Shown: positions 1-11,500, numbered from the stretch's first letter. The stretch is 32,189 nt of DNA from Hypsibius dujardini (GCA_001579985.1 LRSR01012766.1:1-32189); one strand, 5' to 3'. The notes: generated by a model from the sequence alone, not told the origin. Translations and numbers: made by a program.

Positions 1-329
1 GTCGGGGTCTGATTTCAAGGGCGTTTTGGGAATTTGAGAAGGTGTTCAAGGACATCAGTTTTATTTCAAATTTGTACAGTCCTTGAATTTTTTTCAACTT
101 TTGAATTTTCGTCAAAATGTTTTGAAATCACGGGGCTCTTGGAAGTCAGACGCCTAGACTCCCACAAGCTTTAAAATGATCAGGGACAAAAGGCCGAAAT
201 TTGGATTCGATCTTGAAAAGAATGTCGCCCCTTTGCCCAGCCCCTGGTCCTACCGTGAGGGGTCCTGGTTCTGACATGTATGGATTATAAACGAGCCTCT
301 GCAGTCGGGTATGTTTTGTAAACTCATAC
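1..329. repeat. Remnant of foldback element in gene 1 intron 8
   Basis: Positions 125-290 are the second arm of an inverted repeat that is complete at 10289-10727 in gene 2 and 23600-24060 in gene 3. The first arm is mostly cut off by the window edge, leaving 1 to about 40. The element lies in the intron after exon 8. Confidence 0.6.
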
Positions 330-3300
330 TATTTCAGTACTAGTGAGCGACTTATTGTAGCGGACTTCAGATACATTGCGTATGCTCTGCAGGACTTCGC
401 TTAGAGCTGCCCAATTTGGAATGGGATTATTCACTAGCATCAGGCTTTGAAGGGCCAAATCTGTAGTCTACAAATTTTACCAAGTCAAAATAATTCTCGT
501 GGGTCACACAATATCAGGAAGATTTCAGGTTGCGTCCTACAAATACCCGATACGACCCATTTCTTGATTGCAGGTCAAGTATGCCTTCCGCAGGGCTTAT
601 AGGCGCACGTGGGGCAATAAAAATCTGAAAGTTAAGATATTGACGTACTTCATATCATAGAGGACGTTTATTAACCCAATTCTAGTATACTAACAAAATC
701 TCCATCGGTCATTCCAAGACGCTCTGCGTTAATCTGTAATGTAAAAAAAACTTTGGACAATAAGTTCTGCAAACTCCCACATCCCTCAAGTAAAAAAACA
801 ACTTCAAACGCCAAAAGCTAGCTAGCTGAAAGAATGTAGTTTCTTTCCGAATGTCCAGAAGAGTATTATTATTTGATAACTATTCTTAATAAACATACCA
901 TAAAGTCACTTAGTCTTGGGCTTGTGGAAATAAGAAGTATGATGACTGTCGAGAGAGAAGTCATTACAATTGTGTCACTCGTTCGTCAGTTAAATATTTT
1001 CATGTATCCTGTTACCTCGGCTCTGAGTTGCAGCATTGCGTAGAACGCTGCTGTAAGCATCTAAATCGCCTTCTTTGACTTTCGGGTCGAAGTGCTGGAC
1101 ATGTAAATTGTACTTGTCTTTCTGGCCACCCAAAACAGTGAAAATCCCTCGGCACGCGGCTAAATAATACACTCCCACGTCGGACACATTTAGATTTTGA
1201 TCCCCGCAAATGAGGCTGACTGTCGTCCAGGAAAACCGATCCAACAGAAACATGATCGCCCGGACTAGAGTTATTTGATCGGATGAGGGAAAGGTTACGA
1301 CGGTGGGATAACGTTGTGCGTTTGTCAGAGATTCGTCAATCGCAATCCTAGAAGGAAAGATTAACATTTGAATACGTTATGCGTCCGCCAATTAATTATG
1401 GTATTATTTTAGGCACTTACGTAGCGAGAAGAGGCACGTTCCACTCTAAGAAAAATGACACCAATTATGCCGAGTTACCAGGACTATGAATCACCAATTA
1501 CTTTGCTCGTGTTGCAGTCACGTGAAATTTCGTTGATTAACATCAGGATCGACTTGCTAATGAATTGATACTAGATAACGTAGTTTGCCGTCAGCTCCGG
1601 TGCGTCTAATTACTTGCAGCTGTCAGCCGCTTTGATGGACTGACAGGTAAAAAAACGTATGTTTGATTTTAGAGGGCTTGAATTTTGCATGAAACCCTGG
1701 CAGCTTTTTTATGACTAACTGTAATTCAATGTCCGCACATTAGAAAATCTTAAGTTTAAAATCACCATCCCCGCTTTAGGGACATTGTACCGCTAAATTA
1801 GCCGCTTAACCATCCCGGGGTCCTAGTCTCTGTTCACCAGACTGTTGTCGAAATTGTGGATTCTGTTTTGAGACGTTGAAACAAATTTGATGAACCTAAT
1901 ATAACACTTGAACTAGCTAGGAATGATAAACTAAACAAAATGATCAATAATTCATTTTTCTGAGTTTCTATTATATAAATGACAAGGAGTCGGGCGGTAG
2001 TCGAAACGCCGATCTCCCTCGGAGTTTTTTACAGATCGTAGACTAAATCAATATATGTTAACAGACAAATTCATCTGTAAAAAAGTTCTGGTCTGAGCGG
2101 GAGAAAAATCTGAACGTTCCCTAATAGCTACGAGAGGTTTCTCAGTCAACTCAACCATTTGGAGAGAGCTATGCCAACAACCTTACACAACTTTCGTTAT
2201 GATCACAGCCCACACAACCTTTTTATTCATCAATTGTTATGCACACATTTTTTTCTGATGGATTAATTTTTATATACTTTTGGTTGCAATAGTGGTCAGG
2301 AGGAGGGTCTTCATAAGAAGATATACAGGGGTTTAATGGATCATACCATGAGAACTCATCAATAATGTGGCATTGATGTCATTGTTATTTTCTAGTTCTT
2401 TGCTATTTCTAACATTCGGTTGCACTGGAAGTAATGCTTAAAGAAGTAGGTGACATAATACAGATCGTAAACGACGATACACAAAACATATATTCCGAAA
2501 TGGGACGGGTCTGCAATATGCAGAAAGGCGTTGTCTGTATGAACGGAGATTTTGCGTGGTGACGACCTTTGATGAATTTTCGGGAAAAGGTTGTTTACAT
2601 AACTAAAGGTTGTGTCAAATAATGGACAAACAAATAGTTTACATGACAATTGCTAATTAAAAAAATTGTGTGGGTTGCGAGCATAGCAAAGGTTGTGTAA
2701 GGTTGTGAGCATTACCCTCACCATTTATTTTTTACTCTTACCAACACATTTCAAAAACTATAGTTTTTTATGAATAGAAGTTTTCAAATTAGGACACTTA
2801 GAAATAACGAATAATTGTGATAAGCCTTTTCAGTAAAGAAACATAATTAGAAAAGGCATGCAAACTCGCTGATATGCCATTGGACCAGAGCATTGATTGA
2901 TTGATTGATTACAATTCAGTTGACTAATTCAACTATCAAATAAATACTTTGAAATGAACCTGAATTGTGCCAAACGAAAAACAATAATGAAACATGTTTC
3001 AGAATAAACTAAGCTAGACTAAACGGTCTTCCGAAAAAAAGAATGCTTTTACTTAACGTTTTACCTCTTGCGAAGTCTCCCAATGTCATCACTTCAAGAC
3101 TGCATCCTGCGGGTCATCAAACGACGGTTAAAAATATATTTTACTACGGAGAAGGATGTTTGTATTATAACGTGATTAAATTTAAACATTTAACACTACC
3201 AATAAAGCATAAAATATATGATATGTTGTACCAGGACTGATGAGAACGTTAAAGTCGAAACGATGCTCATCCAGAATGTTGGATATCTGGACCGCCACAA

Positions 3301-3559
3301 ACGGTATGATTTCCGCCGCTTCGGAGCAGCTAAATACCCCTGGCTTATAAACAGTTTGCCTAGTTATATTTCGCAGGGCATCCGGATATAACCCCACTGC
3401 TCGGGAAAAGGCGACGTCATAAGCTGGACTTTGGACAAAGTAACCCAAAGAAGGGTTATCCCCGATCATAACTGTAATCACATGAACGGCCCTGGAGAAA
3501 TTGCTCCTCAATATGATTAAAATCAGTAATGTCCGAAAACCGATTTGTCGGATCATCAT
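330..3559 (-). CDS. Receptor gene 1, ANF-receptor type ectodomain, 5' part (exons 1-8), truncated by window edge
   Basis: Exons, read on the minus strand: 3232-3559, 3065-3106, 1421-1445, 1016-1347, 899-945, 695-733, 547-624, 330-467. All have AG/GT borders and matching phases. Exon 1 gives a signal peptide (about residues 1-23, hydrophobic LLILIILR) and then the start of the ligand-binding fold with the CSEAAE cysteine. Exon 2 adds CSLEVMTLGDFAR, and the 25-nt microexon 3 adds EWNVPLLAT. Exon 4 carries the hinge half (QRYPTVV...FSWTT...CGDQN). Exons 5-8 give VIILLIS, INAERLGMTDGDF, IFIAPRAP and the NWAAL helix. This order is that of natriuretic peptide receptor ectodomains. Two ATGs lie in tandem; only the second, at 3556, is shared with gene 2. 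Exon 6 uses a GTTAGT donor and exon 8 a GTATGA donor. No stops or frameshifts are seen. Exons 9-12 should lie left of position 1. The ligand is unknown. Domain assignment is by motif order, not by search. Confidence 0.72.
2163..2718. repeat. Foldback element in gene 1 intron 3-2 region
   Basis: The left arm, about 2165-2245 (ACAACCTTACACAACTTTCG, CACAGCCCACACAACC), pairs with the right arm, about 2630-2718 (AAGGTTGTGTAAGGTTGTGA, TTGTGTGGGTTGCGAGC). It lies in the intron between exons 3 and 2. A copy lies at the same place in gene 2 but not in gene 3. Confidence 0.6.
2892..2911. repeat. ATTG microsatellite
   Basis: Four ATTG units in the intron between exons 3 and 2 of gene 1. Gene 2 has only ATTGACTGATT at the same place. 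Confidence 0.8.
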
Positions 3560-5699
3560 TGTCTCGGAAAAAATTTAAAACGGACGAAGATTGAAGGATA
3601 AAACAAGATAACCGCAATGATTTCAATTGCTGTATGTTGCTCTAAAATTGGGTAGAACGCAATCTAATTTAACGTATTGGTGAGTGAATGATTCTCAGGA
3701 GAGACGATTGGTGTCGAGAATATTGATCTTTTTCTTAACCCTCCCCTCGATGTTTGAACCTCAGCGCGTTTTCTAGAATTGGTGAACCCGAGATTCGCAT
3801 TTTGGTCCAAAGACAATGAGAATGTACGCCAAAATGATCAACGAGAATTAGAAGAATATAAAGTAGATCTACTGCGGGACGTAAACTTCAGCCTAAGTAA
3901 ATATACAAGGCAGCTGTTCGTTCAGTGTGCAGTTCTTCAAAATGTCTCGACGATTATTGGGAAGCGACGTTTAGTCGACTGGTAAACGCTAAGTAAAAAT
4001 TAAGATGTTAACTAGCTCCGAAAGCAACTTACAAACCTGCTGCAACTAACGAGTCCCTTTTTCAGTTTTGTTTCTATTTATTCTTCTCAGTAGACAAATT
4101 TTAAGAGAGCGGTTTTTATCTTATTTCTCTCTACTGGAGGTTCCGCTTCAGTTGGCTCGACAAATAGTATGATTAGCGGTCAAATTAGACGAGTCGTGTT
4201 TGCTCGTTTAGCCAATCAGGGAGTTACGCGAAATCCCAAAGCTACTAGCTGGGATCACATTGTTCATTTCAGTCACCTGCGTCAGAGTTTGTACACCAAA
4301 TTTTACTGGTGGTGTATTGTTTTAAGGCGCCAGACCTACACCACGGAACTCAATGGATCACTCCGTTGTATGATTAGCACAGGGTTCCTGTGTTCTGAAA
4401 GGGATTGCCGTGGCTACGAAATTGTGCTGGAGCTAGTGATGCATAGATTATCAATGGAGCTCCATTGCATAAAGTAAGCATTATGGAGCATCTTGGAAAG
4501 CAAGCGTTAACAATATTTCATGGAACCAGTGGAGCTGCATGGTCGGCGTGGGACGGCGTGGAAGAAGTCATGCATCTAAAGACGCTTTATTCAGCCAAGT
4601 TGAAACAAAAGTTTTATGTACATTTTTTATGAGGTTTCCACTTTCCTGATTTTTCAAAACAATTTTTATGGAAACCCACGATTCCCTTTACCAGTTTATG
4701 TGATCGTTGTACCAGATTTGGAACTCAATTGAAAACAAAACGATTTAATATCGACTAGGGCGTAAGAATCTCAATATTCAAACTACTTGAAAATCTACAG
4801 CCTGATAGCTTTCAATTTCTGATTTTTGTTTTCTTGATGGGGCCTTTTGAAATCGTTTTGGTTTTGTTCGGCCCTTAACTGTCCTTCTAAAATTGTTGGG
4901 AAAGTGCAATTTTTTAAGCCGGATAGTGGGCAGTCGTCGGCTTACCGCAGGATGATGGTATTATTGGAGCTTGCACCAAAACAACAAAATGGATATTTTT
5001 TTCTGACTTGAACGGGATACTCAGTTTTTGCTCCTAAATTTGATGTGTTTGAGGGGATGGAAAATAATTTCAAAACTTCTCAAACAAAACAAATCACAAT
5101 GATCTGAATTATCGATTAGGCAGTCTGGATTAATTGACTTTTGCGTGCCTATTGACGACGTAGAACGAGAAAAATAAGACTCTCAACTTGGCTGGATAAA
5201 GCTACTGTATATGGAGCTCTATATGGCAGAGAAACTGATGCTGATTTTCAGAGCCTATTGCATTGAAGCTACGTGAAGCCAGTTGGAGCTGCATGGCCGT
5301 CGTAAAGCACCGTGAATTTACATGGAGCATTATGTTGCGGAGAAACTTGTGCTGCTTTCCAGTCTGATGCAGTACATTGGAGCTATGTAGAGATCTTACA
5401 GCCATCAATCCAAAATCAGATTTAAGGAATTCTGATTATTCCTGATTCAAAACAATATTCTGAGTTGATTGACATCAGCCGAATTTTAACTCAAAATCAG
5501 GAGGCGTAACTACAAAATTCTGAATGGTCGTTTAGCCACAGCACCAGATTAAAAAATTTTGAAAATTTCTCCAAACATTATTTTACGGCAGCATTATTAC
5601 CGATACCCTACCAATTGATCAAGCATCGGTTAGGCAAAACGACTGTGAGCCTGCTCAGCAACCTGAACGCGAGCGAGCGTAGCGAGCTGCTGCAAAGGT

Positions 5700-5756
5700 G
5701 ATGGGTTTCAATGGCAACATCATGAGATGGATTTTTGATGGGTTTTAATGGGTTTT
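5700..5756. repeat. Telomere-like decamers (GATGGGTTTT type)
   Basis: GATGGGTTTC lies at 5700-5709, then GATGGGTTTT at 5737-5746 followed directly by AATGGGTTTT at 5747-5756. Similar units are at 18952-19010. I recall GATGGGTTTT as a reported tardigrade telomeric unit, but cannot verify it here. Confidence 0.45.
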
Positions 5757-5869
5757 GAGGGGTCATATTGGCTCCAGACCAGACGTCCAGACCTCAAAAG
5801 TTGCGTTTATTAAAAAAAATTAATAAATGATACCCCGTGTCTCCATGTGACTCCGTTTAGCACCACGTG

Positions 5870-6010
5870 GTTTTTTGTAGTACTGTTCAGGACCAAAGGC
5901 TTCACGTAGTTCCATGTAGTTCTACACTAGTCCGTTTAGCTCCACATAGCTCCATACAACTCGAATTGCTCCACATCGTTCCACGCAGCTTCACGTAGCT
6001 ATGTCCCCAT
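5870..6010. repeat. Degenerate 10-bp minisatellite, consensus about CTCCACGTAG
   Basis: Successive units such as TTCCATGTAG, CTCCACATAG, CTCCATACAA, TTCCACGCAG and CTTCACGTAG lie 10 bases apart. The reverse-complement form (GGAGC-TACATG type) lies at 4430-4560 and 5196-5400, so the spacer holds inverted arrays. Confidence 0.6.
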
Positions 6011-6739
6011 CGCGAGTGCAAAAAGACCTCAGTGAAAAATTTTGGTGTATTAAGCCTGACATACCTACTCAAAGAGCTTGTGATCTGCAACAAGCCCTGA
6101 TTTAATAACAAAGTTAGTCAAACTCCAAGTGTTTGGATCCTTTCCACTTGTTCTACGTGCTCATATTTTGCGAGCAGTTTTTTTTCCGCCATCTTGTCGG
6201 ACCCTGACAATAAACCCACCTTTTCCCCGGTTCCTTCATTCATCCACTTATCAGTCATCAAAATCATCCTGTCACCTGACATGCTCTGGAACGCTTCTTC
6301 AGGATCTCCGTGACTCGTGCAGGTCTGCTCTATCCATTGCTAAGCCAGCAGCCGTTAATAGATCACCCTGTCTGGATTGCGCCACTTCAACGGCTCACCC
6401 AGCCACCCATCACCTTAGTTCGTGTCCACCACCAAATAAACCACTCGAAATTAGTATACCACGCCCCTTTTCCAGAACGACTTTAAACGTCATTGATACA
6501 ATGTCAGAAAACCCGCTAAAATTGGTGTTATTTTGGGACGTGGTTTGACAAGAATCGCCTAGCATTCTGAGCGGACTATTTGAGATTTTTTTGATTTGGC
6601 ATCTGACACGAACCCTGAACTAACTTACGTTTCCCGCTGTTTGTATAGTTATCTATAATAGAACCAAACGACTCAGCTAGCACAAAAACAAATGGCAAAG
6701 CTGTTTGAAAGTAGATTATCAACATGCCGGGAGGTTACT

Positions 6740-7101
6740 GTAGTATGAGATCCGTCAAATGTTTGACACACGTCACATCAAAGGCACTATCATCTGTGAT
6801 GGAGAAGATGGAAACTGTAAAGCAGGTGCGAGGGATTTCTCTGAGACCTCCCCATGGAATTACAGACTTTTCCAGGCTGTTGTTTTTGTGATTACAAACA
6901 ATAGGTCAAGTCGGAGATCCCACCACGGTCGACCTGCTCCATGGCCGCTGCGTCCGAAAATGCTACATACAAAGATACGGATAGCAACAGATTTGCAGTG
7001 AATTTGTCGTGCTTGTATACAAACAAAATTTCTTGAGGGGAGTAATAATGACTTGCTCGCCTCGTTCCACCACCCCATTAATCGGTAGCAGTTGGACTAA
7101 C
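6740..7101 (-). other. Conserved tail region after the membrane exon (orphan copy)
   Basis: About 360 bases after exon 12 are well conserved with 8197-8567 and 20075-20441. Possible further exons are bordered by AG acceptors (for example before 6824), with a frame containing FSITDDSAFDVTCVKHL. In this copy the GT donor seen in the others (TTGATGGGTCTC) reads GATCTC. Two frames are open across the middle block and neither is clearly favoured. This may be cytoplasmic coding sequence or 3' UTR; I cannot decide. Confidence 0.35.
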
Positions 7102-7868
7102 CAGTGATACATCGCAATAAAGATCGCGAGAGTGACGAGGAGGGCAGTAGAGATGGACACTGCTGAAGTGATCACCGCAGTTTTCGCTGAAAAACAGAGT
7201 TAGATATTGTCAGTCTGTCAATGCTACTTTTGAATGAATTACAATTAGACACAGCTGGGTGCTTTCTTGTGAATGCCTTGGTAATCGTTAGTGATAGGTG
7301 CAAGATGAACAATCATATGTATTTTATCCTCAATCACTGTAATCAAAGGGTAAACTTTATGACATATACTGAGAGTCGGATGATAGTTTTGGAAGTCTGA
7401 GTTTTACATTCAAATTAGGGCGTTGACCACACTGAAGAGTCAATTTAAAACTACCCTTCAAGTCATAAAACGTTTTGGGAGTGGAGTTTTGAACTTAATT
7501 ATCTTTGCCAACATGTTCAGCGACCTGCGATGAATTTCAGATCAGAATGGAGCGGCGGGTTTCTTTTAAGTCTCTTGTGACTGGCTTTGCCAATTACCAA
7601 GCCTTCCCAGACAAAGCTCGCCGGTGTATCCGCAAAATGGCCGATTGACCGGTGGACCGTCTCTGCCACGCCACACCGTTGAGAGTGCATGGGTTTTGAC
7701 GGAATTCCCCGCCACTGAAAGGTATTCCTCAGATACCTGTAATATGGTTAAACAAATATGGCTAAAACTCGGTTTGAGATTACCATTTCAAGAGTAAAAA
7801 GCTATACCCAATCACAGTCGAAGCGAGAACAAAAAAATTTCTGACAAACCTCCATGAGCCCTGACGTG
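6740..7868 (-). pseudogene. Orphan duplicate of receptor 3' exons (part of exon 10, exons 11 and 12)
   Basis: Exon 11 is intact at 7598-7736 (VSEEYLSVAG..., RDGPPVNRPFCGYTGELC) and exon 12 at 7102-7186 (membrane helix, then YHW), with good splice borders. Exon 10 is only a stump: 7850-7868 matches the end of gene 2 exon 10 and then switches abruptly to unrelated sequence. No exons 1-9 accompany it, so it is not a separate gene. Because exon 11 starts in phase 0, it could be spliced from gene 2 exon 10 (9382), giving gene 2 an alternative juxtamembrane, TM and tail end. Without that use it is a dead fragment. Reading past exon 12 gives a tail with VVERGEQVIITPLKKFC, stopping near 6963. Confidence 0.6.
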
Positions 7869-8196
7869 TCCATCGCCAAAAAACCACTCGAAATTAGTAA
7901 ACTACGCCTCCTTTTTCAGAAAGACTTTGAGCGTCATTGTAACAATGTCAGAAGGACTGCCGAAATTGATGTTATTTTGAGACGTGGTCTAACAAGAACC
8001 GCTTAACATTCAGAGCGGAAGATCTGACATTTTTTGGTCTGAAGTCTGACATGGACCATGAACTTAGCATTACTTAAGTATCCCGTTATTTTTCGTAATT
8101 TACTACAGTAGAAAGAAAAACATTCAGCTAGAACAAAAATAAAATGGCGAAGCTGTTTGTCAGTAAATTATGAACATGCCTTAAGGTCACTGAAGT

Positions 8197-8567
8197 TTGA
8201 GACCTGTCGAATGTTTGACATGCGTCACACTAGGGGCATTATCATCTGACACGGAGAAAGTGAGAACTGTAAGTCAGGTGCGAGTGATTTCGTTGACATC
8301 TTCCAGTGGGATCAAAAACTTTTCCAGGCTGTTGTTTCGGGGATTACAAACAACAGATCAGGTCGGAGGTCCCACCACGGTCGACCTGCGCCATGGCCGT
8401 TGCGTCCAAAAATGCTACAGACAAAGATACGCATACCGACAGATTTGCGGTGAATTCAGTCCAATTCGGTCCAACTTGGATACACACAAAATTTCTTGAG
8501 GTGAATAATAAAGGCTATTGCTCGCCTAGTTCCACTACCACATCTATTGATTAGCAAATGGACTAAC
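8197..8567 (-). other. Conserved tail region after the membrane exon of gene 2
   Basis: Homologous to 6740-7101 and 20075-20441. Around 8425-8460 it has about 10 extra bases (a repeated GGACCGAATT / GGACTGAATT motif), which would shift any reading frame crossing it. That argues that this part is 3' UTR or intron in gene 2 rather than coding. Confidence 0.35.
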
Positions 8568-11500
8568 CAGTGATACATCGCAATAAAAATTGCAAGAATG
8601 GCGAGGAGAGCAGTGGATGTGGATACTGCTAAAGTGATCACTGTAGTTTTTGCTGAAAAACAGAGTTAAATGTTGTCAATCTGCGAATGCTACTTTTGAA
8701 TGAACTACAATTACACAGAGTTAGGTGCTTTCATGTGAGTGCCTTGTTAATCGTTAGTGACAGCTGCAAGATGAACAAATCTACGAATTTCTTCCTCCCT
8801 TGCCCCCCCCCCCCCCGGGGGGGGGGGGGTGGCAAAGTAATTGTTCATGCTATTTATGTGTTCAAACGTAATAAATCTAGCGACATCCGTCAAAGTTGTT
8901 TTTGAAAGAATGTCCCAAAGAGAGAAAAGAACCTCGTGACGACAAGTGACGTTTCTGTAAAAAAAGTAGAAAAAGCAAAAGTTTGCAGATTAATCCTTAT
9001 TTGATCAAAAATAGTAAGTGAAGTTGTGAACCTAAATATTCTGTGCCAACACGTTCGGCAACCTTTCATGAATTTCAGACTAAAACAAAGCGCCGGGATT
9101 CCATTTAGTCTCATGACAATGCATTTCCAGTTACCTAGGCCTCCCAGGCAAAGCTCGCCGGTGTATCCGCAAAATGGCCGATTGACCGGTGGACCGTTTC
9201 TGCCGCGCCACACCGTTGAGAGTGCATAGGTCCTGACGGAATTTTTCGCCCCTGAAAGATACTCATCGGATACCTGTAATTCATGAAAAATATACTTGAA
9301 AAACGATTTAACAATGCCATTTTAGGGATTAAAAATATCCCCATCCACAGTCGAAGCGACGACAGGAAAGTTTTGACGGACCTCCATCAGCCCTGACGTG
9401 ACGTTGAATTTAGAGATGTGGACATCACAGATTCTCATTCCTAAGTGAAACATTCATGCGCATGATTTCTTTCTGATCGTTTAGTCACACTTTTGGAAAT
9501 TTTCCAGTAATTTAGCTTTTTGTTTGTGGGCATCATCCTTACCCTTAGGTCCTATATAGACTGGTCGAGAAAGTGGGTTGAATGTTCTGTTGAGAAATAG
9601 CTGCCGGAAAGTCATGCCATTTTGCATTCCCATTTCCAGAGGTGAGAGATCTCGTATAACCTAAAAATTAATTTTTAAGCGTTACTTATTCAAATTCGCA
9701 CGATTCGTGAAGTGTAAAAAATAGGTTTTCATGAAAGTGAGCGCATCTTTGCATGAGCTATTCCAGGAATTAGCATGCGCCCTGCTTGGGTCAATTTTTG
9801 CAAACTCAGCTTGATGGACTCGAACAAATTTCTTCCGATGCCGGTAAACTGTGGATTAATGCATTTACCACAGTACTGTATCGTACTACAGGAACATACC
9901 AAGTGGAAAATCGTTTTAGAAATATACATTTTTATTGTGGGGATCATGGCAAACAAAATTCATAATTCAGCCAAATAAATTTCAAAGCCATTTTAGTTAA
10001 AATGGTTTTGAAAAAATTCCCTTAAGACTGCAGATTAAATATGAAATAGCGGTATAATTTTTTCTCTACCACGTAAATATTTCCCCCGAGGAGTAAATCA
10101 TTATGGAATGACATTGCTTAGGCAATCAAACATAAAAATACGATGACTCACCTTCAGTAAAATGGTCATAACTTCAAATGCGGAAACAGTTATTTCACTC
10201 AGCTGGAAATAGCAGAAACCATGAACGTCTGGAAACCATCAAAACGAGCAAAAGGCTTACTTAGGGTCGTTACAAACCGGAAGCAGCACCCCTCATCCTT
10301 GGGCCAGGGGGTGGACAAAGGGGGAAGAATGTTTTTGTTTTTGAACTCGAAATTTAGCCTCTTGTTCCTGATCATTTCGAAACTTGTGGGGGTGTAGGGG
10401 TCTGATTTCAAGGGCGTTTCAGGAATTTGAAAACCTGTTTAAGGACATCAAGTTTTCTTCAAATTTGTACAGTTCATGAATTTTTTTAGCCTCTCATTTG
10501 TATTCTTCAATAGGGAGCTTATATTGAGCCTCGACAACTCTCAAATGTAAACGAAAAACTGATGTTTTGGAAATTGTTTTGAAATCAGGGGGGCTCCTGG
10601 AAATCAGACGCCCAAACTCACACAAGCTTCAAAATGATCAGGGACAAGTGGCCGAAGTTCGGGTTCAATCTGGAAAAGAATCCATTTCGCCCCTTTACCC
10701 AGCCCCTAATCCTGGACACGTAAGGACCCTATACGAGCCTCTGCAGTGGGGTATGTTTTGTAACTCATACTATTTCACTAGTAGAGAACGACTTATTGTA
10801 GCGGACTTCAGATGTATTGCGTATGCTTTGCAGGACCCCGCTGAGAGCTGCCCAATTTGGAATGGGAATATTCACCAGCATCAGGCTTTGAAAGGCCGAA
10901 TCTGCAGGCTATAAATTTTACTAAGTCAAAATAGTTCCTGTGGGTCACACAATTTCAGGAAGATTTCGAGTGCGTCTTGCAAATACCCGATACGACCCAT
11001 TTCTTATTTGCAGGTCAAGCATGCCTTCTGTAGGGCCTGCAGGCGAACGTGGGGCAATGAAGATCTGAAAGCTAAGATATTGACGTCATATCCTAGGGGA
11101 AGTTTATTAACCCAGTTGTATACTGACATAATCTCCCTCGGTCATCCCAAGACGCTCTGCGTTAATCTGTAATATGCAAAACAACTTTGGACATTGGCGT
11201 AACTGAATCTAAATCAAAACAAAAATACCAAAAATACCGTGGGGAAACTTATTTTTGAGACAATGTTCTACTAACTCCCACTTCTCTTAAGTAAAAAAAC
11301 AATTCTTCAATCTGACATTCTATCGCGTGTCCACACGCCAAATTCGCTGATAACGAGGAAATATCATGGATGTTTTTCTTGCTTAAATGAAACGCGCTAT
11401 TCCTTCCACAACTTTTTCAATTTTTATTATTTTGCGATTCAACAAAGTGTGTCAATTAGCCTCTTTAAGCAGCCAATTCAAACTGGCAGAAGTTCTTAAC

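Larger units (their letters stand above)
3560..6420. other. Spacer between genes 1 and 2: promoter flank and repeats, no supported gene
   Basis: 3560-3700 is the conserved 5' flank of gene 1 (CCGAGACAAT before the start). 3740-3852 matches the gene 3 flank at 29490-29605. From 3880 on it matches 16532 onward in the second spacer. It contains degenerate 10-bp repeats of the TGGAGC type (4430-4560, 5196-5400) and their reverse complement (5870-6010), and telomere-like decamers (5700-5756). A frame at 4169-4477 is shared in part with 16938-17465, but the two differ in length and end, so they are not accepted as coding. Confidence 0.5.
6421..9396. repeat. Tandem duplication of the receptor 3' end, two units (6421-7864 and 7865-9396)
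   Basis: The sequence from 6421 (CGTGTCCACCACCAAATAAA) reappears from 7865 (CGTGTCCATCGCCAAAAAAC), and both continue in register through the 3' tail region, exon 12 and exon 11. Unit 1 ends inside exon 10 at the same CGTG that lies within intact exon 10 at 9397-9400. The junction therefore carries a 4-bp overlap (CGTG) between the two original ends. Unit lengths are 1444 and 1532 bp. They differ partly in the intron between exons 11 and 12, where unit 2 holds the C14G14 tract. Confidence 0.75.

Noticed and set aside
2392-2649. 85-codon minus-strand frame in gene 1 intron 2
   Set aside because: It lies inside the foldback element, and the equivalent region of gene 2 (13790-14060) does not keep it open.
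330-3559. Gene 1 as a pseudogene
   Set aside because: The only differences are an extra upstream ATG, an intron deletion and a loss of 3' exons caused by the window edge. All eight visible exons are open and in phase.
6129-6548. 139-codon plus-strand open frame
   Set aside because: Low-complexity Ser/Pro/His content, no counterpart frame at 19740-19900, and it crosses the left end of the 6421 duplication unit.
6759-7001. Plus-strand frames over the conserved tails (also 8197-8554 and 20075-20373)
   Set aside because: They are antisense to the receptor tail region, and the frame is not kept among the three copies.
8890-9229. Open frames on both strands over gene 2 exon 11
   Set aside because: The minus frame is exon 11 running into the intron, and the plus frame is its antisense shadow.
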